Shown piece after piece: positions 10,663-23,029 of a stretch of DNA of 64,000 nucleotides (the first letter of the stretch is position 1; the number at the start of each line of letters is the position of its first letter). The notes under the pieces are model-generated. The model saw nothing but the letters and a program-made list of their open reading frames with translations. It had not been told where the DNA came from and did no database searches. The DNA lies in NCBI GenBank assembly GCA_018292915.2, contig JACVVK020000169.1:576001-640000 (forward strand), read 5' to 3'. A program made the position numbers and the translations under genes. The DNA is from Batillaria attramentaria (Eukaryota; Mollusca; Gastropoda; Batillariidae).

Positions 10663-11528
10663 GCAAAGACCATCGTCTTGGCAGCAAGTTGGGGTCGTAC
10701 AGCCCATCAGGCGTGGGACTTGGCACTGCGTGTCAACGGTTCAAAACCCTGACGGATTTGGAATTGGTACAGACTTCTGAAGCGGGTGTCTCCTCTCGTG
10801 ACATCCGTGAGATCAAATTTTTTCGCTCAGTGCAATCCGTGAGATTGAATTGGGCTCAGTGAGCGGAAAAATCCGCAGTACAACATACCGGCACTAAGCC
10901 AGCAGCCTCCCTGATAGGTTCATCAGGTTAATTGGACGGACAGGATCAGCTGGTAAAAAAAAAAAAAAAAAGGACTAGATCAAAACTCCAGTGGATCGTA
11001 TGCCACGTCTCCCAGGCTCTTCAGGTCTCCTTTCATCTTGGCCAAATGTTCTTCCATACACACGAGCGCTTTGTTTCAGCGGCGGGAAAAATGCATCGCG
11101 CTGCTTCTGTCCACAAGTCTGGCCTCGACTGCCTGTCCCCCCCTACAACACACTCCATTGTTCCACTCTTCATTTTTTTTTCAGTCCCCCCCCCCTCCCC
11201 CGGCCCCTTCATCTCCTTTTACGGATCTTTTCCAACCGTATCCCCTCGTGCCCACTTCTGTGTCATACCTGAAATGATTATGAAGCCTTGGAGACGGAGA
11301 CTCGGCGAGCCTGGATGAAGAATTGGCAGCGGACAAAACGTTTTTCATCTTAACTTGCACTCGGAGCAAACAAACAGTTCTAGACAAGACACGGATAGAT
11401 TGTCACAGCTCTTTAAGGCAAAAGAAAAACAAAACAAAAAAAAATAAAAAAAGAACAACAAGAAGAACGCGATTTTCTCGAAACCGGCAAAAACGCATCT
11501 CTCTCGAAATAAACTTCTCTCCCACATT
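10663..11528. other. No gene seen
   Basis: Unassigned sequence with an A run at 10955-10970, a C run near 11187 and an A-rich tract at 11418-11460. Frames here are dominated by these tracts. Confidence 0.55.
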
Positions 11529-11590
11529 CACTCCGCCAATCACCCTCCCCTGAAACTTTCACTCCGCCAATCACCCTCCCCTGAAACTTT
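11529..11590 (+). repeat. 31-bp tandem duplication
   Basis: Bases 11529-11559 are repeated exactly at 11560-11590. The duplicated unit lies inside the coding relic of the LINE described next. Confidence 0.93.
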
Positions 11591-11656
11591 CAAGAAAAAC
11601 CTCAAACCCCACCTGTTTTCTGCCCAAAACAACATTTGATTCTGGTTTGCATCGTG

Positions 11657-11704
<48 letters not shown>

Positions 11705-11868
11705 TGTGTGTGTGTGTGTGGTTGCTCCCCGACCTGATGGCATTGTAAATTGTTGTCTATACATTTCTCCCTTTTCACTTTTTTGAGCGCTTAGAACTGT
11801 CACAGTTATTAACTGATAGGTTATAGCGCTATATAAGTACTGTCATTATCATTATTATTAAAAGTTAT
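11550..11868 (+). mobile_element. CR1/L2-like LINE 3' end
   Basis: One frame reads PETFKKNLKPHLFSAQNNI then stop (about 11577-11640). This resembles the conserved C-terminal tail of CR1/L2-clade reverse transcriptases (FKxxLKTHLF). The 3' UTR contains a (CGTG)n/(GT)n tract (11657-11720), an AGCGCTTA...TATAGCGCT hairpin and an ATT-rich end at 11845-11862. Nothing upstream is clearly reverse transcriptase, so this is a severely 5'-truncated copy. Confidence 0.65.
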
Positions 11869-12659
11869 TTGGAAAAAAAAAAAACAGCAACCACCTGTTT
11901 ATGACGTACATGAAACCATGTGAAATGCACGCAAACAGGTTAACCATAGCGGAATACTCAGTATGTAATTTAGTATATTACAGATAACGGGACGTCTTTG
12001 TGAAACTGAGGGTGCTTGATCAGAATACCAGCCAATGAATTATGTCTGTGTCCGAGAAATTATGTGCAGTATAAAGTACATGTACGTTCAGTCAGTGTTA
12101 CGTTAAAATACAGCATTTTACCACGGATTTTTTTTTTCTTCGATGGGGGGGGGGGGGGGAAGGGGGGCTATTTGCAGTACTGTCAGTTGGATTTTCCACG
12201 CCAGGCGCCGTAAATGTTTGTTGTGATGAAAACAACATACTTCGGACTATAACTTGAATATATATAGACTACAAACATTATAATGTACTCTTGATACATG
12301 TACACAAATGCACCCAGAGGCGCTCTAAGATAGAAAGTTTTTTCAGTACTTACCAAAACTGAAAGCCTTCAGTGTTGAAAACAAGACGGAGACACCTCAG
12401 TCAACGACACAACTTAGCATTGAATGTAGGACTAGTTAAAACACACACTGAGTCAAGCGATAACGCTCATGAGATCCGTGTAATCTCGTGGCACCGACAG
12501 CGGAGTAAGTGGCGCTCATTTTCCAGTCCCTGTGATCAGCTGAGTTGCCAGTTACAGGCGTGGAGGTGTAGCCGCGCGTAGGCGTTTAAAATATACACCT
12601 GTCAAGTGACTTTCGGAAATACCCGCTGTCGAAACACAACTATATATAGTCACACTGCT
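11869..12659. other. No gene seen; G run
   Basis: Unassigned AT-rich sequence with a run of about 14 G at 12146-12159 followed by AGGGGGG. No recognisable coding. Confidence 0.55.
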
Positions 12660-12685
12660 TCTCTCTCTCTCTCTCTCTCTCTCTC
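12660..12685. repeat. (CT)n microsatellite
   Basis: CT array directly upstream of a SINE-A head; the first of three CT blocks bordering two SINE-A copies. Confidence 0.95.
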
Positions 12686-12851
12686 GGGGAGCCGGGGTGG
12701 CCGAATGGTAGAGCGTTGGATTCTCAATGCTCGGGTCGTGAGTTCGAATCCCGGCTGGGGCCAAATATTTGTGCTGGCCCTTTCCTCGTTGCCCCGTCTT
12801 TGATATCACCCTTACGTGGTGAAAAAGGACGTTAAATTCCTAAACACCCAC
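12686..12851 (+). mobile_element. SINE-A, full length, in CT array
   Basis: Complete SINE-A: GGGGAGCC start, perfect box A (TGGCCGAATGG), box B (AGTTCGAATCC), the AAATATTTGTGCTGGCC linker and a tail ending AAACACCCACCC. It is flanked by CT repeats on both sides, so the target was probably a CT microsatellite and the duplication is hidden in it. Confidence 0.93.
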
Positions 12852-12869
12852 CCTCTCTCTCTCTCTCTC

Positions 12870-13042
12870 GGGGAGCCGGGGTGGCCGAATGGTAGAGCGT
12901 TGGACTTCTAATGCTCGGGTCGTGAGTTCGTATCCCGGCTAGGACCAAATATTTGTGCTGTCTTTTTCATCGTTGCCCCGTCTTTGCCGATATCACCCGT
13001 ATGTGGTGGAAAAGGACGTTAAACACCCAAACACCCAACCAC
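12870..13042 (+). mobile_element. SINE-A, full length, second in tandem
   Basis: Same orientation and structure as the copy at 12686, separated from it by a CT block (12852-12869) and followed by CT then CA repeats (13043-13092). The two copies differ at scattered positions (for example ATTCTCAATG versus ACTTCTAATG), so this is probably two insertions and not a simple duplication. Confidence 0.92.
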
Positions 13043-13043
13043 C

Positions 13044-13092
<49 letters not shown>
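13043..13092. repeat. (CT)n(CA)n compound array
   Basis: About 10 CT units followed by about 15 CA units, immediately after the second SINE-A. Confidence 0.95.
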
Positions 13093-15083
<1,991 letters not shown>

Positions 15084-15443
15084 GCACACATTTCAGGAAT
15101 AGCTAACTTTCATGTCGTATGTCTACTCAGTATGTGTAGTATCCATATAATGCTATGGGGATTAGGGGTGGGTACAGTGTCTTGCAAACACTGACACCCG
15201 ATCAACGCCAATAGCAAGTGAATTCAGTATTGATGAGGATTACTCTCTTACCAAGGTGGACATGCGTCCTATCAGTCCTGCGTCACAGTAGACAGTGTTT
15301 AGGACAAATCTCCTATACTTTTAAGATCATGCAGGACGTTATTACAGTTCTCACGGTTACGAAGCCCGGCAGTTGTAAAATAAAATCAAATCTGCCTCTC
15401 ACTATGCATTGATGTCCGTCGCGCGTGAACTACAAAACGGGGG
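15084..15443. other. No gene seen
   Basis: Unassigned sequence between the compound microsatellite and the telomere-repeat element. Confidence 0.55.
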
Positions 15444-15638
15444 AGGCTATTATGGAGGGAACTCGTACAGGTCTATTTTTAGACGGTTAGGGTTAGGTTT
15501 AGAGTTAGGGTTAGGCTTAGGGTTAGGGTTAGGGTTTGGTTAGGGTTTGAACGCGCTATCGGGCGTTTCCGGAATCCCGTGACCTCAGGTGACGTCCGTC
15601 TAAAAATAGACCTGTACGAGTTCCCCCCATAATAGCCT
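15444..15638. mobile_element. 195-bp inverted-repeat element with TTAGGG core
   Basis: Bases 15444-15486 and 15596-15638 are 43-bp inverted repeats with one mismatch, beginning AGGCTATTATGG. The left arm runs directly into about ten telomere-like hexamers (15487-15548), six of them exact TTAGGG and the others one-base variants. About 47 bp of non-repetitive sequence follows before the right arm. There is no coding capacity and I could not identify a target duplication. It could be a MITE that captured or grew telomeric repeats, or a fold-back formed at a break repaired with telomeric DNA. Confidence 0.85.
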
Positions 15639-16015
15639 TCACCTGAACAAAACTAGAGACATAGTTACGGCGTTTCGCTCCCTTTAAACATGCATAGTTC
15701 CGTCCCTTGGATATAAAACAATTCAGTTGTGTCCCTTGTCTTCAGATCCATAAGAGCGGGCGGCGTGATTGAAGAACACATGAAAGGGATCAATCGTACT
15801 AATGTTATTAGTTTCTCTTCAGTGAGACGTATCTTTTGCCCGTATGTGTTATCAAGGACGGGAATATCAAACAATAAACACCTGATATCAAAACACGCCA
15901 CTTTACATCTGTGATTTACCAACCCTCCAAAAAAAAAGTCTAAACTGTAAGATCTTCTTTTATGTGAGAACTGCCAGTGAAAAAGACATATAAAAAAAGG
16001 TCTGTCGGCTGACTC
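15639..16015. other. No gene seen
   Basis: Unassigned sequence; no recognised motif. Confidence 0.5.
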
Positions 16016-16042
16016 TGTGTGTGTGTGCGTGCGTGCGCGCGC

Positions 16043-16128
<86 letters not shown>
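16016..16128. repeat. (GC)n/(GT)n alternating tract
   Basis: GT and CG repeats including a perfect (GC)n run at about 16034-16058 followed by about 35 GT units. The strict purine-pyrimidine alternation over more than 100 bp could adopt Z-DNA. Confidence 0.95.
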
Positions 16129-16129
<1 letters not shown>

Positions 16130-16275
16130 GTTCTTTGTTCTCTTTTCTGAGGAACACAAATTGTTAAACCAACACAGAGCAAGACATGCTGACACGAATA
16201 TACATGGACTAAAACCAAGAGGGGCACTCGGTACAGATGTAACACTTGTTAAACCAGACAGAGCCGATACACAAA

Positions 16276-16321
<46 letters not shown>

Positions 16322-16378
16322 GGGGGAGGGGGGGCAATGAGGAGTGGTGGTGGGGAGGGGGGGGGGGGGAGGGGGGGG
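16276..16378 (+). repeat. Poly(G) tract
   Basis: An unbroken run of 45 G (16276-16320), then further G runs interrupted by A, T or C. The length of such a homopolymer is rarely read accurately, so treat the count as approximate. Confidence 0.9.
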
Positions 16379-17046
16379 CGAAAGACGGAGGTGATCACAT
16401 CAAAGGACACAAGACGTATAAAGGCAAGAGGTATGAAGAAGTTTGTTGTGGCAAAACCTCCAGGCCCGCGTGAGGATTAAACCCTATTGTTTTGCCCTAA
16501 TGCCACTGCGATAAACCCACCTCCACTTTCAATTTCTCACCCCCAAGATGCCACCGCGTTCTCCAGTAACTCCACACACTACAGGCCCATGGACGGCGTC
16601 AGTTCACTGAGTGCCTTGCCTCTTGAGGCACCTGAACTAACCCTGAACCAGTACCCGTGTCTCGCTACACTTAGAAGTGTATTGTCTTTTTCACTATTGT
16701 CAATGTGGATCTCGGTCTGCGTGCTCCTTGTCCTGCGCCGTATCTAGGAAACAGGCGTTCAGGCAGGTGCGTTAGTCAAGTTAAGCCTGACAACGCACTG
16801 GAACAGAGAGTATGATTACCGTTTGGGTAAGAAAATGAGAAATGGGGAGGGGGAGAGAGAGAGAGAACAACTCTCCATTCTCAATGTCGATTTAAAACTA
16901 CCGTAAAGGGGAGAGACAGAGTTTCGTTCGTGAGAGCTTACTGACCTGTTTGAATTCCTATTCTCGAACCAGTCGTCTACGTGCAGTGAGAAGTGTGGAA
17001 TGTGACAGTCGTCCACAGTGGACAGGCTGCGCTCTGCACATCGTCT
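16379..17046. other. No gene seen
   Basis: Unassigned sequence; short frames without homology. Confidence 0.5.
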
Positions 17047-17197
17047 GCTGGCGCCTCAGTTGAAGAGTTACTTGCTGGTGCCTCAGCTGATGGGTCACTG
17101 GTGGTGCCTCAGTTAAAGAGTTACTGCTGGTTTCTCAGCTCATGAGTTACTGCTGGAACCTCAGTTGAAGAGTTACCGCTGGTGTCCTAAGGAGTTA
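17047..17197. repeat. Degenerate ~27-bp minisatellite
   Basis: About six copies of a unit resembling GCTGGTGCCTCAGTTGAAG plus AGTTACT, 22-27 bp each, with point changes and small deletions between units. Confidence 0.8.
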
Positions 17198-17447
17198 CTG
17201 GCGACAGTCCTTTGTGATCACTGGGCGTTTCACGTTGACCCTGAAATCAGATATAAAGTAGAATGCTTAAAAATATGTAAAAATATGTTTTGTATGTACA
17301 CCGTAAAATGTCGTGTCCAGATCCGTTATTCAGAACAGTCAGTCGCTGAATTAACAGACTGGTGGCTCGCATCAGTAATCGTAAAGTGTTGTTTGATCAT
17401 ATAGTGACTGGTGTGAACAAAGCTGCGGCCGGGTGTCAGGTTTCATC

Positions 17448-17844
17448 GATGGGGGCGATCGGTGGTCTAGTGGTTAAGACTTTGTCGCCAATGCGAGAGG
17501 ACAGGTTCGAGTCCCACTTGGGGCAAAGAATTTTTCTCTCTCGTATGTGGCTCCGTTCATCCAAGCCGATCGTCGGGGGTTCTCTCCGGGTACTGCATCC
17601 CCCCCCCCCCCCCCTTTCCATTTGGAAATGTTCATTTTCACAAAATTTGAAATAAATGCAATTCTAAATTCCGAAACTAAAATAGCTGAGCTGACCCTTG
17701 GCAACACGTGAATGTAATGTGTTCATGTCCAGGGTGTGAGAGAGAATGCTTGGGATTCACGTGAGCGTGCGGTTCAATCGCACTTTTAGCCGGGCCAATT
17801 CAAGAAGTTGAGCAAAGCGTCCACACAACTCACAGTTATTGTTG

Positions 17845-17845
<1 letters not shown>
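17448..17845 (+). mobile_element. SINE-B, near full length
   Basis: Head with perfect box A (TGGTCTAGTGG) and near-perfect box B (GGTTCGAGTCC), the TCTCTCCGGGTACT middle interrupted by a C run, then the tail through CACGTGAGCGTGCG. The terminal hairpin is degraded and the tail is followed by a (GATT)n/(GGAT)n tract (17846-17900). Confidence 0.9.
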
Positions 17846-17877
<32 letters not shown>

Positions 17878-17900
17878 GGATGGATGGATAGACGGATGAA
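17846..17900. repeat. (GATT)n and (GGAT)n tract
   Basis: Seven GATT units grading into GGAT/GGATAGAC units at the 3' end of a SINE-B, probably expanded from the SINE tail. Confidence 0.88.
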
Positions 17901-18849
17901 TAGGTTCATGACTGTCCGGATGGATGAATGAATGTTTTTAACAGATTCAACTGTTTCCACAAGACAAGCCCCAAAGTTGACGACGTCCCAAAGAGGAGCA
18001 AGTCAAAATTTCTGATTCAGGAACGGGAAAAGAAGACAAGACTAAGATGTGAAGCACCTGACGTGGACTATGCAGCCACAACCTGCACGACAACAAAGGC
18101 AACACCGAGTGGAGAGTGGAGCCCCTACAGAACAGCCTTATTATCTGGGGATGCGGAATTAATGATTGCAATTTATGAGAGAGTTTGGCGTCGTACGATT
18201 AGATAGGGTGACGAATCGGCCAGACCCAGCCGCTCGTCAGCTGCCTGTCAAAGATACACTAACAAGACCATACTAAGGAGGGAGGGGGGGGGGGTTGGGG
18301 AGACCGTGGCAGAGTGGTTACGGGCTGTTAACTGTGAATACAACCTGTACTTATCATGTATACACAGCGTAACGACTGAAGTGCATCAGGCCATGGTTTA
18401 TATTTACGAGAAGAAAAGGCGTCTGCAGGGGCAACAGGCAACAAGAAATATATGCACACGTAAGTGCGATAAAGAACTAGTTTGTGTGTGCAAGTTCGTT
18501 TACTTGAAGGAGCTTCAGTTTCACTGTTTAGTTCTTTGTTTTTGTTTTGTTTTTTGTAGTTGTTTGTTTGTTTGTTTGTTTGTTTGTTTGTTTGTTTGTT
18601 TGTAACAAGATTCAGCATAACTACGAATTCAGTGCCTGTGTGTGGCTCTGGTCTTCTTGTGGACATGATAAAGGAAGCATCAGAAGAACTTGGCCGAGTT
18701 TGCTGGACAATGACAAGTGCTGGACATGTTTTAGTCGGGTGGTTAGGAACGCCATGCAGGCGTAAACTTTAATAACAACAACAACAAAAATCTTTAAAAG
18801 GAAAAAGAGTTCCAGTGGCTTTGTCTTCATAATACGCGATTCTGTTTAG
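17901..18849. other. No gene seen; (GTTT)n tract
   Basis: Unassigned sequence with a (TTTG)n tract at 18560-18603. A frame at 17928-18206 has no recognised homology. Confidence 0.5.
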
Positions 18850-18955
18850 ATGTTGGAGATTTATGTATGTAAGCTATGTATTGTTGGTCCACAGGGGAAG
18901 AGGTGAGAAGGGACAAGGTGACGTTCTTCATTGTTCACGACCTTCACCTCCACTT
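18850..18955 (+). repeat. Dispersed 100-bp segment, copy 1
   Basis: Shares about 90 bp with 25862-25958, including GTATTGTTGGTCCA and a long block coding VRRDKVTFFIVHDLHL in one frame. The match begins near GTTGGAGATWTAT and ends just after CACCTC. No protein family is recognised; it could be an exon relic or part of a repeat. Confidence 0.65.
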
Positions 18956-19648
18956 AGCTCATTCTGTTTGGACAAGGCTTCAAGAACAGCAACTCTAGGT
19001 AGAATTTTCCATGTGAAGGGAGAACAAGAAAGACAGGCAAGGAATCTTTCACCGGGGAGATAATTCATCAGGGGCTTTCATTCACAAAGCCCATACGTAA
19101 AATTCTTCAAACCAAGCGATACCGCGCACTTAAAAAAGAATCGCCTGTTGGCCGGGCGGAGTGGAGCCGCGTCTCGCGTTCTCAGATCTCGGGTCCCGAT
19201 GTCTGGTGGTGTAATTAGGCGTGTAGATGAGTCGCCTCTTGCACGGGAACTCCGGCTTCTACAGGAGACTTCTTCTCGATAAGAAAGCGTTCCAAGCACA
19301 ACACTCTTATCGTTTTATAACCCCCGTGATGTATGCGTGGCGCTCCCCCCAGCAGGGTGGAATTTCGCCATTATGTCAGTTTTGGCCAGAATAAATGGTG
19401 CCATGTTATGTACGAGGGGAAGTTTTTGTAGCCCCGGGGTTGAGCACTTTTAATCCGAAGGAAACCGAGTCTGATGGAGCGAATTTCTACAGCAGACAAA
19501 GCAAAGACGTTCTCAAAGCGATACTGACTAGTCGTTCGGCTCTCTGGGCTTCAGCTACCATCTCGACATTGATAGATCTGAAAGTTAACAAAATGATAAT
19601 GGATGATCTGTACTCATGCTGAGGCCGAAAGAAGCCAATTTTACCATG

Positions 19649-20030
19649 GTGCAAATTACGTTTGCTATGTTCTCCAAGCTTGTGCAAACTGTTTTCACTT
19701 TTGCGTTCGGTGCAAATTGCGCTTGTTGTGTTCTCGAAGCTTGTGCCCACTCAGTGTTTATATTCAGTTTGGGGAGCCGGGGTGGCCGAATGGTAGAGCG
19801 TTGGACTTCTAATTCTCGGGTCGTGAGTTCGTATCCCGGCTGAGGCCAAATATGTGTGATGGCTTTTTCGTCGTTGCTCCGTCTTTGATATCACCCGTAT
19901 GTGGTGGAAAAGGACGTTAAACCCCCAAACACCCACCCACCCCTTCACTTCAGTTTACTTTTGGCGTTTTGGTGCAAATTGCGCTTACTTTGCTGTCCAC
20001 GCTTATACCCACTGCTGTGTCCATATGAGA
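19649..20030. repeat. ~61-bp direct repeats split by a SINE
   Basis: Three copies of a unit beginning GTGCAAATTRCGYTT start at 19649, 19710 and 19972. The first two are 61 bp apart; the second and third are separated by the SINE-A insertion at 19771-19948. Confidence 0.8.
19771..19948 (+). mobile_element. SINE-A, full length, 8-bp target duplication
   Basis: Complete SINE-A from GGGGAGCC to AAACACCCACCC. TTCAGTTT precedes it (19763-19770) and follows it (19949-19956). It interrupts a local tandem repeat. Confidence 0.93.
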
Positions 20031-20757
20031 CTATTGTGGAATGTTTTCACGTTTTGTCATAAAACAACTCGAATACTGCTCCCAATAGACCATGTAAACA
20101 TGCACCTATATAATACATGTATTACGGACATTTTTAATCCATGAAAAGTTTATTCGATGCTGGAGAACTTGATATGATATAACTCCTCGATATGATATAA
20201 CGGGATTTTAACTACATGTAGCATTATCCAACAGAAATACGAGTGTATGTAAAAGGTTTACTGAGTACATTATGAAGATGTTGTCTTCATGTAGGGAATA
20301 CATGTATCTGCCATTATCAGTTACAAAACTCCGTACCCAAACAGTAACAGACTCCGAGTCTGCAAGGTAAGTCTGATTTCCATAAATGTTTATCCGATTT
20401 TTTATCGTGATCGTACACACTTTGAGATTTTTTTTTTTTTATAAACACGACCCATGTGCAATTTTATTATTTTACAGATAGTGAGTGGTTTTGACAAATG
20501 TTCTGAACGCGCGGACTATCAAGCAGCTACGGTGCTAAATTTACAGTGGCTATCAAGTATATCATCGTCTTTAATTTATCGTGTATTTGAACGGAGTGAA
20601 CTCTTGCTGGTGAATTCTAATTTACGTTTTGAACACAGGCAAGTCAGTGTTATGACAAACGTTGCATATCTCTTTGATAACAAATATTTGCTACTGTACA
20701 CAGTGTCAGTTTGAATAAATGCATTTGCCGACATTGGCGTGAATCAAACTGTTGAAA

Positions 20758-20759
<2 letters not shown>
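20031..20759. other. No gene seen
   Basis: AT-rich unassigned sequence with a two-copy GATATGATATAAC repeat at about 20172-20200. Confidence 0.5.

Positions 20760-20829
<70 letters not shown>
20760..20829. repeat. (CA)n microsatellite
   Basis: About 34 CA units; a C run and C-rich tract follow at 20878-20930. Confidence 0.97.
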
Positions 20830-21558
20830 TGTATCTCGACACACGCGATACACTCATCTCGACGTTCCTTTACTGACCCCCCCCCCCCACTCCCTCCCTT
20901 CCCCCCTCTTCCCTTCCCCCTCACCTTCAACTTCATCCGTTTCAAGTTTTAATCCCACGCGTTATCGCCCCTTATTGTGTCCAAACGCAGATAAACTGAC
21001 ATAAACAGCCTCTTTGTGCAATGCCCCTTTTGGCATTCTGTTGACATAACCATCCAGTCGGTTCCATTCTGCTTTCATTTTTCACGGCTCTCTCCGCATA
21101 AACAAGATAAAGCAAGGAACGGGTGTGTTTGGCAGACATCAACTTCCGTCTGAAAATCTCCCATAATGCATCATCGTTGTTTCGTGGGGTGCAAACTTGG
21201 CTCCAGCTTCCGACTTAACACTGTGCAGCGGTTGTTTTTGTGACCCAGGAATTAACCATCTTGTTGACATAAATCGACCTTGCCTCGTGCGCGAAGAAGT
21301 CTAGCACGTTTTTTTTTTTTTTAAAAATGTGCACTTTATCCAGTTTTTGTGTTGGAACGAATGTCTGAACAGCGAATCATTTTTTAGCACTTATGTATCA
21401 TAATGTTATTGTTTGTACTCTGTCAGTTTCCTCAGTTGCACGGCAATGTATCGCATTAAGAGCTGTACTAATTATCAAGATAGAGTATCTCGAGCGTACA
21501 GGCGCACCCACAAGCGATACTGTCGGAAGACGTTAGCTGGCTTCTGTGACGCCAACGC
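20830..21558. other. No gene seen
   Basis: Unassigned sequence with a T run at 21309-21322. No coding signal. Confidence 0.5.
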
Positions 21559-21899
21559 AATGGACGACTCCACTCCTGTCAATCGAAAGGGTCGAGCCCC
21601 CAGAATTCAGCCAATCGCGTCCCGCGGAATAATGAACACAACACACTGGTTTTGCCAGACACTGCAACGAGGGGAGCGCGTGTAGTTTGATATGACTGAG
21701 ACATGGAAAGAAAGGAGTAAGTCCACTGACGTCATTTGAGAGAAAAAAAACATTACGTCAATCTCTTTCATCATAAAATCACCCGTTTTTCCCATACAGT
21801 GACGCAGTGGCTGTACTGTTGTTGTTGTTTTTTCCAATGCACGGCGGAGTAAAAGGGCGTGGGTTAGGCCTCGGGATTTGCCGAATGGAGTCGTCTATT
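21559..21899 (-). mobile_element. CRE-bearing MITE, copy 3
   Basis: The reverse complement is collinear with the copies at 1994 and 34244. Termini are AATGGACGACTCCACT and AATGGAGTCGTCTATT. TGACGTCA is kept at 21728-21735, while the second CRE-like site seen in other copies has decayed to GTGACGCAG. Length is 341 bp against 357 and 362 in the others. Confidence 0.8.
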
Positions 21900-22459
21900 A
21901 AAAACTACGGTCAAGCTATACTGGGATTTAGAACGGCATTCGGCGAAGTTGTACTTGATACCGTAAGAAGGCGGATACCGTTAGACTGAAGGCGGCGCGG
22001 CAATGCGCGTACACCGTTCATAGAAGTCAATCGATCAATGTTTCGTATCCCTAACAATGACGTTTGAAATGTCACCCAGTGGGGCCGAGGAGGCCGTAAA
22101 CTGCGAAGACGGGAGGTGTAACTGAGGGAATTAAAGTATAAAGCCATTCGTTTAATCCGTCAGTCCAACGGACTGTGAATTCCGACCAGCGGGTAACTCT
22201 TCATCACGACATTCCTGTGAAGACACTGACGCTAAAATGGATCGGGGGCAAAGCGGCTGGAACACGTTCACGCGGTGCAAACTAGTGACTAGGAGGACAG
22301 GAAGAAGAGAAGTGCGCACGCTCAAGATACGGGTTGTATTGCCTGTGCACTTCCGGTCCAAAGATCGTGATATCCTGTCTGTAGATCATAGTACAATGGC
22401 AGAAAAGACTATGCAGTATGGATTTATGGATTTTTCAGAGTTCGAAGAATCACACGGTT
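21900..22459. other. No gene seen
   Basis: Unassigned sequence between a CRE-bearing element and a SINE-A. Confidence 0.5.
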
Positions 22460-22639
22460 CGGGGTGCGTGGGCGGGTGTTTGGGAGTTCAACGTCCTGTT
22501 TCACCACGTATGGGTGATGTCAAAGACGGGGCAACGAGGAAAAAGGCCAGCACAAATATTTGGCCCCAGCCGGGATTCGAACTCACGACCCGAGGACTGA
22601 GAGTCCAACGCTCTACCATTCGGCCTGCCCAGCTCCCCG
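22460..22639 (-). mobile_element. SINE-A, full length, 11-bp target duplication
   Basis: Minus-strand SINE-A with intact box A and box B. ATCACACGGTT (22449-22459) and ATCACACAGTT (22640-22650) flank it and differ at one base. Confidence 0.93.
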
Positions 22640-22651
22640 ATCACACAGTTA

Positions 22652-22942
22652 GATTGTCATGGTCTACATAGTATGGTCTACATAGTATGATTGTCATGGT
22701 CTACATAGTATGATTGTCATGGTCTACATAGTATGATTGTCATGGTCTACATAGTATGATTGTCGTGGTCTACATAGTATGATTGTCATGGTCTACATAG
22801 TATGATTGTCGTGGTCTACATAGTATGATTGTCATGGTCTACATAGTATGATTGTCATGGTCTACATAGTATGATTGTCATGGTCTACATAGTATGATTG
22901 TCATGGTCTACATAGTATGATTGTCATGGTCTACATAGTATC
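22652..22942. repeat. 23-bp minisatellite, 13 copies
   Basis: Unit GGTCTACATAGTATGATTGTCAT. The second unit follows the first after only 14 bases (the GATTGTCAT part is missing) and the rest are regular, with a G/A variant (GTCGT versus GTCAT) in two units. A (CCCCAT)n tract (22941-22966) follows directly. Confidence 0.95.
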
Positions 22943-23029
22943 CCCATCCCCATCCCCATCCCCATCTTCCAAAACAGAGTCGCAGACAATTTTGTCGATT
23001 CACAGCTTTCGTGGCATGCATATGGATTG

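Noticed and set aside
12686..12760. True tRNA gene in the SINE-A head
   Set aside because: The head recurs many times with an attached constant body and target duplications, and cloverleaf pairing is poor.
15487..15548. True chromosome end or telomere
   Set aside because: Only about ten degenerate hexamers, enclosed by inverted repeats and continued by ordinary sequence on both sides.
18303..18335. tRNA-like A box (TGGCAGAGTGG)
   Set aside because: No B box follows at a suitable distance.
22652..22942. Repeated operator-like sites
   Set aside because: The 23-bp units behave as an ordinary minisatellite; no bordering gene.
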